Below, piece by piece: positions 51,791 to 59,170 of a stretch of 64,000 nucleotides of DNA. This DNA comes from Roseivirga sp. (GTDB lineage: Bacteria > Bacteroidota > Bacteroidia > Cytophagales > Cyclobacteriaceae). The first letter of the stretch is position 1, and every line of letters begins with the position of its first letter. The stretch is taken from NCBI GenBank assembly GCA_021404565.1, contig JAAWWF010000001.1, positions 543,613 to 607,612 on the forward strand, in the 5' to 3' direction. A program made the position numbers and the translations under genes. The notes below the pieces were generated by a model, which had not been told where the DNA came from, did not search any database, and was given only the letters and a program-made list of their open reading frames with translations.

Positions 51791-53665
51791 TTGCGCCAAC
51801 TCGCTTTTATATCATTATTGCTCCTCTCATTCCAGGGTTTTGCCCAGATTCTGGAAAAACCTTTGCCAAACAAGAGAGGAAAAGCACGGACCGTCAGTCC
51901 TCAACAAAATATCAATGCTCCGGAAAACTCTGAGGGAGCAGGATTTCCCTTCTGGGATGACTTTTCTCAGGCAGGCGCAACTCCTTCTGTTGACAAGTGG
52001 ACTAACAGCCAGAATGTGAGGATCAGCAATGGTACTGGAATTTCTGCACCGACCATCAATGCAGCTCTCTTTGACGGTATTGACGCCAATGGTGCTCCTT
52101 ATAATGCCAGCAGCTTATTAAACGGCCCTACCGATAGCCTCATATCGGTAGTAATAGACCTGAGTATGATCGATGCCGATCAGGCCGACTCAGTTTATCT
52201 TAGCTTTTTCTGGCAGGTAAATGGTATTGGCGAGCTTCCTGACAGCGAAGACTCTCTTGTATTACAATTCAGAGGAGCCGATGGAATTTGGCAAAGCCAA
52301 TGGCAGCAAACCGGTGGCAGGGCCAATGAGTTTCCTGATTTTACTCAGGAGCTTATTCAGGTCCCATCCAGCTTCTTTCACAGCGGATTTCAATTTCGAT
52401 TCAGATCATTTTCTCGTCTTGCAGGGGCTTTTGATACCTGGCTCGTTGATTATATATATCTCAATGAAAATCGCTACCCTGGTGATGTTGCTTATCCCGA
52501 CAGGGCATTGACCCGAAAGCCCTCGTTTCTGATTGCCCCCTATACAGCCATGCCTACTGAGCAGTTCTTTGCCAACCCGGTTGACTATGTTCGGGAAACT
52601 TCTGCTGAATTTTTAAACCTTAATGATGTTTTCCAGCCCGTTCAATATTCTGCCATTGTTACTGATGTGGTCACCGATAATGTAGTCGAGGTACTTAATG
52701 ATGGCACAGTGGCGAGCCCGCTGCCCGGAGCTTTTGAGCGTGTGACATTCACCTCCCCTGCCCTCGACCATACCCTGCTCGATGACACTGCGGATTCGCT
52801 GGTATTGGAAACCAATTATTTCATTCAATCTGGTGATAACTTCTTTATCGACAACATAGTAGGCACCGACACCACCTTTGTTGAATCTATAGATTACCGC
52901 ATTAACGATACTGTCAGCATTACCACCACCATCGATGATTACTTTGCCTATGATGACGGTGAGCCTGATTTCGCTGCGGGCATCAATCAAAGCGGAGGTA
53001 AGCTGGCCTACCGCTATGTACTTGAAGAAAGAGCCCTGCTCACGCATATCGACATTAACTTTCCTTTCGTTACCCAGGCTGGTGAACCGATTGAGTTGAT
53101 GGTCTGGCGCGATATCAAGGCAGATGAGCGCGAAGACTCTGTACTCTTTCAGGATCCCTTTAGTGTCTTAAGGCCAGCCTTTATTGGTGAAATGAGAGCC
53201 TACAAGTTGGATACTCCCATCTTCGTTCAGGACACGATCTACATCGGGTTTGCCCAGGCCACCAATGAATTTCTGGCGGTAGGGTTGGATAAGAATAATG
53301 ATACGGGTAACCATATGTTCTTCAATGTAGATGGCACCTGGCGGGCCAATGAGTTTGTACAAGGCAGCTTCCTGATGCGACCCCGTTTTGATAAGGAGAT
53401 TGCCGCCAATTTTGAAGAGCCTGTAGGTGGTGGCGAAGCCAGGATAGACATCTTCCCTAACCCTTCGGCCGGCATTGTGACCATACCAGGCCAGGTAGAT
53501 AACCTGAAGATTTTTGATAGCTACGGCAAGCAGGTGCTCTTCAGACTCGAAGAGGAGCGGGATCGGGTTTTGGTTGATTTAAGCTTGAACAAAAAAGGCA
53601 TATATTTGCTCCGGATCGTACGCAACGGTCAGACTTTTACAAAGCGAATAATACTAAAAGACTAA
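51791..53665 (+). CDS. T9SS-exported protein with type A sorting domain
   Basis: A 624-residue exported protein. The start is a TTG at 51791, directly before a signal peptide (QLAFISLLLLSFQGFAQ). The body is beta-rich with long loops and no recognised catalytic motif. The C-terminal 80 residues are the T9SS type A sorting domain (IDIFPNPSAGIVTIPGQV, LKIFDSYGKQVL, LSLNKKGIYLLRIV). It should be exported by T9SS and anchored or released at the surface. It starts 3 bp after the PASTA gene and is followed 7 bp later by a rhodanese gene. Function is unknown. Confidence 0.85.
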   Translation: MRQLAFISLLLLSFQGFAQILEKPLPNKRGKARTVSPQQNINAPENSEGAGFPFWDDFSQAGATPSVDKWTNSQNVRISNGTGISAPTINAALFDGIDANGAPYNASSLLNGPTDSLISVVIDLSMIDADQADSVYLSFFWQVNGIGELPDSEDSLVLQFRGADGIWQSQWQQTGGRANEFPDFTQELIQVPSSFFHSGFQFRFRSFSRLAGAFDTWLVDYIYLNENRYPGDVAYPDRALTRKPSFLIAPYTAMPTEQFFANPVDYVRETSAEFLNLNDVFQPVQYSAIVTDVVTDNVVEVLNDGTVASPLPGAFERVTFTSPALDHTLLDDTADSLVLETNYFIQSGDNFFIDNIVGTDTTFVESIDYRINDTVSITTTIDDYFAYDDGEPDFAAGINQSGGKLAYRYVLEERALLTHIDINFPFVTQAGEPIELMVWRDIKADEREDSVLFQDPFSVLRPAFIGEMRAYKLDTPIFVQDTIYIGFAQATNEFLAVGLDKNNDTGNHMFFNVDGTWRANEFVQGSFLMRPRFDKEIAANFEEPVGGGEARIDIFPNPSAGIVTIPGQVDNLKIFDSYGKQVLFRLEEERDRVLVDLSLNKKGIYLLRIVRNGQTFTKRIILKD

Positions 53666-53672
53666 CAGAATC

Positions 53673-53972
53673 ATGGAGGATATTACCGTTCAGCAGCTTA
53701 AAGCAAGACAAGCTGCTAATGAGGCATTGAACATTCTTGATGTGCGCGAAGAATGGGAGTACGAGGAAGATAATATGGGTGCCAGGTTGATGCCGTTAGG
53801 GGATTTACCTGCCCGTATTGATGAGATTGCAGACTGGAAGGATCAGGAAATGATCGTACACTGCAAATCTGGCGGCCGTTCTGGCAGAGCCAAAAAGTAC
53901 CTCGAATCTCAGGGCTTTACGAAGGTACGCAATATGCTGGGTGGCATGCTCGCCTACCGCGAAGAAGACTGA
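53673..53972 (+). CDS. Rhodanese-like domain protein
   Basis: A 99-residue single rhodanese domain: ILDVREEWEYEED and the catalytic loop VHCKSGGRSGRAK with the active-site Cys in HCKSGGRS. It probably transfers sulfur or acts on persulfides in the cytosol; there is no signal peptide. It starts 7 bp after the T9SS gene, so they share a transcript with the PASTA gene, although a functional link is not evident. Length and motif are normal for a stand-alone rhodanese. Confidence 0.9.
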   Translation: MEDITVQQLKARQAANEALNILDVREEWEYEEDNMGARLMPLGDLPARIDEIADWKDQEMIVHCKSGGRSGRAKKYLESQGFTKVRNMLGGMLAYREED

Positions 53973-54056
53973 TCAATCCATCAAAAAGCGAGACAGGGTA
54001 TTTTAACTGTCTGCTTATAAATCCTACCAAATCAATAGAGATACTTCACTAACTCA

Positions 54057-54650
54057 TCAGGCAAAAACCTCCATAAAAGGTCGGGCAGCTTCCTCCAGGC
54101 TTGTACCAAAGGAGATAAGTCCTCCCTGGTGCCCTGCCATGGCAATTACTTCCTGGTGTGAATCATTCTCCAGAAAAAGGCGGTGAATCTCAGCGGCCAT
54201 CTCCGGGGTTCCGTAAGGTACCTTCTCACTTGTTGTTGGCACCTTGCCCAACCAGGTCTCCCACTGTGCATCATGGTGAATGTGTATCACAGCTCTGATT
54301 TCTGAGTCAGCCTCATAAATGGCTGCATGCGTCAACGACTCTGATGAGGCTTTTACCGGCCCTCTGCAAGTCAGTTGGTTTTCAGAGATGCTGTAGCCCG
54401 TTACTTCAGTATAGTAACCTGCCGCCAAATTCTGAATGTGGCCGGTTTGAGTTCCCGATATCACAAAGTTTGGTAGTGCCTCAGGTAGCACGCTGATATT
54501 ACCATAGCCTACCTGATGCTTCTCATCATAGCCTATCAGGCCCAGCTCGTACATCCGATCACGCCAGAGCAACAGCTCTTCCATTTCCGGAAAACCGGGA
54601 GCTTTCCCCTCCTGCCAGTCAAGCCGAAATTTGATTACGCCATCATCCAT
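54057..54650 (-). CDS. Class II aldolase/adducin-family protein, likely 5-deoxypentulose- or methylthioribulose-phosphate aldolase
   Basis: A 197-residue class II aldolase from the ATG at 54650, which overlaps the mtnA end by 8 bp; a longer frame from 54704 is possible. Metal ligands lie in AVIHIHHDAQW and AGHQGGLIS, and the catalytic Glu in VKASSESLTHAAIY, with GNISV near the phosphate-binding turn. In the DHAP shunt an MtnA-type isomerase feeds an aldolase of this family, giving DHAP and an aldehyde; MtnB (a dehydratase) is a related alternative. The operon order HAD-mtnA-aldolase supports the shunt. Length is a little short for MtnB. Confidence 0.78.
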   Translation of the reverse strand: MDDGVIKFRLDWQEGKAPGFPEMEELLLWRDRMYELGLIGYDEKHQVGYGNISVLPEALPNFVISGTQTGHIQNLAAGYYTEVTGYSISENQLTCRGPVKASSESLTHAAIYEADSEIRAVIHIHHDAQWETWLGKVPTTSEKVPYGTPEMAAEIHRLFLENDSHQEVIAMAGHQGGLISFGTSLEEAARPFMEVFA

Positions 54651-55743
54651 TTGCTGAAGCTCTTTCTGGAAAAATGGATAAGAGTCCTTCTTCAGAAGCC
54701 TCACAAATACCTCTTTCAGTAATCAGTTCGGTCACCAGTCTGGCCGGGGTCACGTCAAAGCCGTAGTTAGCAGCAGGGGTTCCTTCGGGACTCAACCGGA
54801 CTTTCTGAAGCTGATCATTTGCCCAGCCTGAGATATGCGTGACCTCTTCAGCACTTCTTTGCTCAATGGGAATCTCTTTCACCCCGTCTTTCAGTTCCCA
54901 ATCGATGGTGGACGATGGTAGGGCTACATAGAAAGGGACGTCATTGTCTTTGGCTGCCAGGGCCTTCAGGTATGTACCAATCTTATTGGCCACGTCTCCC
55001 TGTGCAGTGGTGCGATCTGTCCCGACAATGACCAGGTCTACCATTCCATGCTGCATCAAATGCCCTCCGGTATTGTCAACAATCAAGGTATGCGGAACAC
55101 CTTGTTGCACCATTTCATAAGCCGTTAGGTTTGCTCCCTGGTTGCGGGGTCGTGTTTCATCCACCCAGACATGTACGGGAATGCCCTCCTGCATGGCATG
55201 GTAGACAGGAGAAGTAGCAGTACCCCAGTCCACCGTAGCCAGCCAGCCGGCATTACAATGTGTGAGGATATTGATGGTGCGTTGTTTCTTTTGATAGAGA
55301 TTTCTGATCAACTCCAGTCCATGAACCCCGATCATGCGACAAATCTCAATATCATCCGCCTTGATTCGCTCTGCAGCCGCCAAGGCCGTATCGGTTCTTT
55401 TCCCCACTTCCTCCTGCAAAAGTTCTTCCATCACCGTATCTACTGCCCAGGCCAGATTGACCGCAGTGGGTCGGGCTTCTTTTAAAGCAATGGCTACCGT
55501 TTTCAGCTGATCTTCCGCAGGGTTTCGCAGACAGGCCAGGTACAAACCGTAGGCTGCTGTGACACCAATCAGTGGTGCTCCTCTTACCACCATATCCGAG
55601 ATAGCAGCAGCAGCCTCCTCTGGACTGTTGATGTCATGAATTACCAATTGATGCGGTAACAGCCGTTGGTCAATTACCTGAACGACTTTCGCATCATCCT
55701 CTTTTACCCAGATGGTGTGATAATGTTTGTCCTTGATTTTCAT
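54643..55743 (-). CDS. mtnA: S-methyl-5-thioribose-1-phosphate isomerase (MtnA)
   Basis: A 366-residue isomerase of the eIF2B-like fold. It has the RGAPLIGVTAAYGLYLA phosphate-binding segment, the catalytic Cys in ILTHCNAGWLATVDWGTA, and the catalytic Asp in VIVGTDRTTAQGDVANKIGTY. It converts 5-methylthioribose-1-phosphate (or 5-deoxyribose-1-phosphate) to the ribulose form, as part of methionine salvage or the DHAP shunt. It overlaps the HAD gene by 4 bp and the aldolase by about 8 bp, so the three are translationally coupled. No mtnC/D/E-type genes are near. Confidence 0.93.
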   Translation of the reverse strand: MKIKDKHYHTIWVKEDDAKVVQVIDQRLLPHQLVIHDINSPEEAAAAISDMVVRGAPLIGVTAAYGLYLACLRNPAEDQLKTVAIALKEARPTAVNLAWAVDTVMEELLQEEVGKRTDTALAAAERIKADDIEICRMIGVHGLELIRNLYQKKQRTINILTHCNAGWLATVDWGTATSPVYHAMQEGIPVHVWVDETRPRNQGANLTAYEMVQQGVPHTLIVDNTGGHLMQHGMVDLVIVGTDRTTAQGDVANKIGTYLKALAAKDNDVPFYVALPSSTIDWELKDGVKEIPIEQRSAEEVTHISGWANDQLQKVRLSPEGTPAANYGFDVTPARLVTELITERGICEASEEGLLSIFPERASANG

Positions 55744-56372
55744 ATCAGTTCCTTCAGCAGTTCTTCTATCGTCTCATCATCTTGAAGATGGTGCGTTTGC
55801 AAGCCCAGATTTTGGGCGGTTAATATATGCTCTTCAGAGTCATCTATGAACAGCGTACGCTTCGGATTTAACTGAGACTCATTGATCACATGTTCAAAAA
55901 TGCGAGCATGTGGTTTTCTCATACCTACTTCGTGTGAATAATAAGCCTTTTCCATCAATTCACTTATATCAGAGTAACCATAAGTCAGCTGTAGTCTACT
56001 GCTGAAGATTGCATGGTGAATGGCATTGGTGTTGCTCAGAAGAAAAGTCCTTCTCTTACCCTTTAGCTGTTCCAAAAAACGGATGCTACCTGGTCTGAAG
56101 TCCAGCAAAATGGAATTCCAGGCTTTATCCAATACCTCATCAGGTAATTTCATAGGAAGATAATCTCTGAGTCTTTCACGGAATGCCTGAGGAGACAGCT
56201 TACCGGTTTCCAGATCAGTGAATAAGGTGCTTTGCACTGCTTTAGAATATAGCTCGTCAAAGTTTGGAATGCCCAGCTCGGCAAAAGCCCGTACGGGAGC
56301 CTGATGGTCTATGTTGAGGAGTACTCCTCCCAGATCGAAAATAATTGCATCTAAATTGCGTATGTCAGGCAC
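55740..56372 (-). CDS. HAD-family phosphatase/hydrolase
   Basis: A 210-residue HAD hydrolase with a GTG start at 56372. Motif I is IIFDLGGVLLNID, with the first Asp replaced neatly in the usual DxGGVL layout (nucleophile Asp in FDLGG), motif II the Thr/Ser in FLLSNTNAIH, and motifs III/IV with Lys in HEVGMRKPHARIF and FIDDSEEHI. The cap is small, as in YihX-like enzymes. It overlaps mtnA by 4 bp (ATGA) and heads the HAD-mtnA-aldolase operon, so it may act on a phosphorylated intermediate of that route. The substrate is inference. Confidence 0.85.
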   Translation of the reverse strand: MPDIRNLDAIIFDLGGVLLNIDHQAPVRAFAELGIPNFDELYSKAVQSTLFTDLETGKLSPQAFRERLRDYLPMKLPDEVLDKAWNSILLDFRPGSIRFLEQLKGKRRTFLLSNTNAIHHAIFSSRLQLTYGYSDISELMEKAYYSHEVGMRKPHARIFEHVINESQLNPKRTLFIDDSEEHILTAQNLGLQTHHLQDDETIEELLKELI

Positions 56373-56517
56373 CTGGAATGTTGTTTAATTAGCATCAAAT
56401 ATGTAACATTGCAATCCAATTTTCAAGGGCTTGAAAAAGACTTTGGAAAGGGCCTCTCATCCTGACGAGTTGTCAGGACAGGCTCAATTGGAAGATAAGA
56501 TTTCTTAGAAAATCTTA
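56373..56517. other. Spacer upstream of the HAD operon and tRNA
   Basis: No gene is seen. CATATTTG (- strand) at 56395-56402, one base from the -7 consensus, may be the promoter of the HAD-mtnA operon. TCCTGAC-GAGTT-GTCAGGA at 56460-56478 is a 7-bp stem with 5-base loop, like other palindromic intergenic elements here. Confidence 0.45.
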
Positions 56518-56591
56518 GGGCCTATAACTCAGTTGGTTAGAGTATCTGACTCATAATCAGAAAGTCCCTGGTTCGAGCCCAGGTGGGCCCA
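56518..56591 (+). tRNA. tRNA with CAT anticodon (Met or lysidine-type Ile)
   Basis: A full cloverleaf can be folded: acceptor GGGCCTA with TGGGCCC, D-arm ACTC...GAGT, anticodon stem TCTGA/TCAGA with loop CTCATAA (anticodon CAT at 56552-56554), T-arm CCTGG-TTCGAGC-CCAGG, discriminator A. The 3' CCA is not encoded (ACA follows). CAT tRNAs are Met elongator or Ile2; sequence alone does not settle which, though initiator features are absent. It is on the + strand and followed by a terminator. Confidence 0.92.
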
Positions 56592-56601
56592 CAAAATAAT
56601 G

Positions 56602-56640
56602 AAACCCAGTCCCGAGCTATCGGGATTGGGTTTTGTTGTT
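56602..56640 (+). terminator. tRNA terminator
   Basis: AAACCCA-G-TCCCGA and TCGGGA-T-TGGGTTT form a 13-bp stem with one G-T pair, loop GCTA, followed by a T-rich tail. It begins about 10 bp after the tRNA. Confidence 0.88.
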
Positions 56641-56884
56641 TTCAGGGCTCTTGGGCGCCAAGCCCAGCCTGTCCGCCTTTGGCGAGGTGGCCCGCTTGAA
56701 AATCAGACAGTTACGAAAGTGACTGCCTTTTTTATGCTCAATTTTAATCAAGTTTGCGTGCTTTTTTAAATACTGAACTAAAGAGTCGAAAACCACCTAA
56801 CAACCTGATACCCAACAGATATTTGCACTACGTTATCTGGTATTTCATTGTGACGATTACGCTTCTTATGTATGACAATTTTCA
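56641..56884. other. Palindrome-rich spacer before the metal-efflux cluster
   Basis: No gene is supported here; a frame opening at 56754 overlaps the His-rich gene and looks like a shadow. GGGC-TC-TTGG-GCG-CCAA-GCCC at 56645-56665 and CGCC-TTT-GGCG nearby are REP-like inverted repeats. Confidence 0.45.
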
Positions 56885-56892
56885 TACCTTTG
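56885..56892 (+). promoter_or_regulatory. -7 promoter box of the metal-efflux cluster (TACCTTTG)
   Basis: An exact TAnnTTTG match. The ATG of the His-rich gene is at 56899, 7 bp after the box, so the transcript would be leaderless or the true start lies further in. Confidence 0.6.
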
Positions 56893-56898
56893 AACTGA

Positions 56899-57381
56899 AT
56901 GTGGAAAACTGGAAAAATAAAAGCAACTATCCTGCTACTGACAATGGTCGGTATGCTGGTGCATAATGCACTTCCACATTTTCACCATGAACACGATGAG
57001 CAAGGCACGGCCTATAAAGTTGCCAATAGCCACGAACATTCTCATCATCAACATGAGCATGGTCATAGCCATGAGCATGAGGGCAGTCAACAAGGTGATG
57101 ACGAGTCACCTCAAAATAGCTCAGATGATGTCATTAATCTGATGTTGGCTGGCCATTCTCATTCATCACATATTCATAGTCTGGACCCATTTACTGTGAT
57201 CGGTCTAAAGTCTCAAAAGAGTGAGACCAACATCGATCAGGACATTATTAGGCCAGAAGCCTTTGAACCGGCTGTCTTTTGGCAGAAGGCACCTCCTAAT
57301 GGTGACTTTTACAAACCTCCGCTTATCAAACCCGATCTCTTTGGTTTTAGGAGTTTAAGAGCGCCACCTCATTTTGGTTAA
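56899..57381 (+). CDS. Exported histidine-rich protein (probable metal-binding)
   Basis: A 160-residue protein with a hydrophobic N-terminus (ATILLLTMVGMLVHNALPHF). It then carries dense histidine clusters: HFHHEHDEQ, HEHSHHQHEHGHSHEHEG and AGHSHSSHIHS. These would bind Cu, Zn, Ni or Co. The C-terminal 60 residues are Pro-rich and have no known domain. It is the first gene of the metal-efflux cluster, with the promoter box just ahead; no Shine-Dalgarno is seen and the start at 56899 is only 7 bp past the box, so a downstream Met (for example in LLTMVGML) may be used. A metallo-sensor or metal-buffer role is inference. Confidence 0.65.
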   Translation: MWKTGKIKATILLLTMVGMLVHNALPHFHHEHDEQGTAYKVANSHEHSHHQHEHGHSHEHEGSQQGDDESPQNSSDDVINLMLAGHSHSSHIHSLDPFTVIGLKSQKSETNIDQDIIRPEAFEPAVFWQKAPPNGDFYKPPLIKPDLFGFRSLRAPPHFG

Positions 57382-57455
57382 TATAAGGGTCATCCGCTGA
57401 CTCAAAGCGAACTTCATTCGCTGTTTAAAAATTGAATAATCAATAAAAAATTTTT

Positions 57456-58640
57456 ATGCAAAAAAGTATAGCGTTCGTGCTATGCGGATGTTTGCTTTCG
57501 ATAGGAGTAAAAGCTCAGTCGTCATCGATCGAAGATATCCTGCAAGCCATTGAACAAAATAACAAAGAGCTAAAGGCTTGGTCCTCCCAATTAGAGAGTA
57601 ACAAGCTTGCTCTAAAAACCAGCAACAATCTTCCAGATCCACAATTAGGAGCGTTTTACCTTCCTTTTGGCGATCATGTGGGTGGTGACTATGCTGAGTT
57701 TCAGCTCACACAGTCTTTTGAGTTTCCCAGCGTGTACGGTGCCAGGAGAAATCTGATTGGCGAACAGTCCGCAAGACTAGAGCTGGACTATCAGGTCAAA
57801 CGTCAGGAAGTATTGTTGACTGCCCGGCAATATTGTGCCTCGTTAATCTATCTGAATAAGCGAAAGCAGTTAGAAGAAAAAAGGGTGGAGCAGGCTCGGA
57901 CTGTTTTTGAGCATGTGCAGGAGCTTTTCGACAAAGAAGAGGTCAGCGTACTTGATTTGAATAAAGCCAAGGTGGCCTGGATGCAGGAAAAGTTCAAGAT
58001 CGAGCATATCGAACATGAAAGCCGAAACCTGCTCTTACTACTTAAAAACCTGAATGGCGGAAAGGAATTGACCTTTCAAGCTTCAGAATATTTGGATGCA
58101 TTGGAGCTGCCGGAACAAGACGAAATTTGGGAGTACAAACTGACAAGAGATCCCTCACTAAAGCTTTTGAAACAAGACCAGGTTGTTGCTCAAAACGCTT
58201 TGAAATTGTCTAAAAGCAAAACACTACCCAATCTGAGTACTGGCTTCAACTATCAAGGCGTTCGAGGGAACAATTTTTCAGGAGTCTATGCGGGCTTGAG
58301 CCTCCCGCTTTGGAGTAATCGGAATAAAGTGAAAGCAGCACAGTTGCGACTTGACTTCAGCGAGTCTTGGAGTGCCGCCAATACTGACCAAAGAAGGACA
58401 GTTTTCGAAAAGCAATATTACGAGTACAGAATGCTGCTGTCGAAGTTCAGGGAGTACCAAACAACCCTTTCAGGATTGAACAGTGATGAACTGTTGCTGC
58501 GGTCATATCAAGCAGGCCAAATCACCTTCATGGAATATTACATGGAACTGCAATTCTACCGACAGGCCTATGATGCCATGCTAGACATGGAAAACCAATT
58601 GTATCAGTCGCGAGCTGACCTATTAAAACACCAACTGTAA
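57456..58640 (+). CDS. TolC-family outer-membrane efflux protein (CusC-like)
   Basis: A 394-residue exported protein with a signal peptide (FVLCGCLLSIGVKAQ). It has the TolC pattern: paired long coiled-coil stretches (about 35-200 and 220-390) around short beta strands (GAFYLPFG, FQLTQSFEFP, YAGLSLPLW), with the two repeats of the family. It should form the outer-membrane channel for the RND pump encoded downstream. It is 74 bp after the His-rich gene and 17 bp before the lipoprotein gene. No lipobox is present, unlike many Gram-negative CusC proteins. Confidence 0.87.
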   Translation: MQKSIAFVLCGCLLSIGVKAQSSSIEDILQAIEQNNKELKAWSSQLESNKLALKTSNNLPDPQLGAFYLPFGDHVGGDYAEFQLTQSFEFPSVYGARRNLIGEQSARLELDYQVKRQEVLLTARQYCASLIYLNKRKQLEEKRVEQARTVFEHVQELFDKEEVSVLDLNKAKVAWMQEKFKIEHIEHESRNLLLLLKNLNGGKELTFQASEYLDALELPEQDEIWEYKLTRDPSLKLLKQDQVVAQNALKLSKSKTLPNLSTGFNYQGVRGNNFSGVYAGLSLPLWSNRNKVKAAQLRLDFSESWSAANTDQRRTVFEKQYYEYRMLLSKFREYQTTLSGLNSDELLLRSYQAGQITFMEYYMELQFYRQAYDAMLDMENQLYQSRADLLKHQL

Positions 58641-58657
58641 ACCTTAAACTGACAAAA

Positions 58658-59170
58658 ATGAAAATTTCAAATATTACTATCGCCCTACTATTAGTGTTCA
58701 CCGTAAGTGCCTGTTCCAGCAAAAAATCCGAAGATGGGCATGCCCATGGTCCGGATACTCACGAGCATCCAGAAGCAGCAGGCAGTCATGAAGAGGGGGC
58801 ACATGATGGACAAGAGGAGTTTCAAGTAGATGGAACCGCAAGGCAAAAAACAGATACTACACTGGTTTTAGCGGCTAACAAAGCCATGGAGTTCAAATTC
58901 CACATTAAAAAGGACCAATCAATTTCCTATGAGTGGAAGTCCAGTAGTTCACTTGTATATGACTTTCATGGAGACCCGGAACCAGGGTTAGGATATGAAA
59001 AAGATTATTTCGAGAGCTATGGCAAAGGTAATTCTACCGGAGAATCGGGGGAACATGCAATGCCTTATGATGGGTCACATGGTTGGTATTGGAAAAATAC
59101 TGGATCGAATGATGTAACCATTACACTTCGCACATCAGGAGATTACACCGTCTTAGGAATAAAGAAATGA
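58658..59170 (+). CDS. Histidine-rich lipoprotein of a metal-efflux cluster
   Basis: A 170-residue lipoprotein (lipobox VFTVSACSS). After the lipid anchor comes a His-rich stretch (GHAHGPDTHEHPEAAGSHEE). The folded part has the pattern FHIKKDQSISYEWKSSSS, YDFHGDPEPG and GSHGWYWKNTG with DVTITLRTSGDYTVL. It matches the domain of small anchored proteins found beside RND metal pumps in Proteobacteria. It overlaps the CusB-like gene by 4 bp (ATGA), so the two are translationally coupled. It may pass metal to the pump; that is inference. Confidence 0.75.
   Translation: MKISNITIALLLVFTVSACSSKKSEDGHAHGPDTHEHPEAAGSHEEGAHDGQEEFQVDGTARQKTDTTLVLAANKAMEFKFHIKKDQSISYEWKSSSSLVYDFHGDPEPGLGYEKDYFESYGKGNSTGESGEHAMPYDGSHGWYWKNTGSNDVTITLRTSGDYTVLGIKK

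Noticed and set aside
56754-56966. 70-codon + strand frame before the His-rich gene
   Set aside because: It spans the exact TACCTTTG promoter box and overlaps the His-rich gene in another frame; composition is not gene-like.
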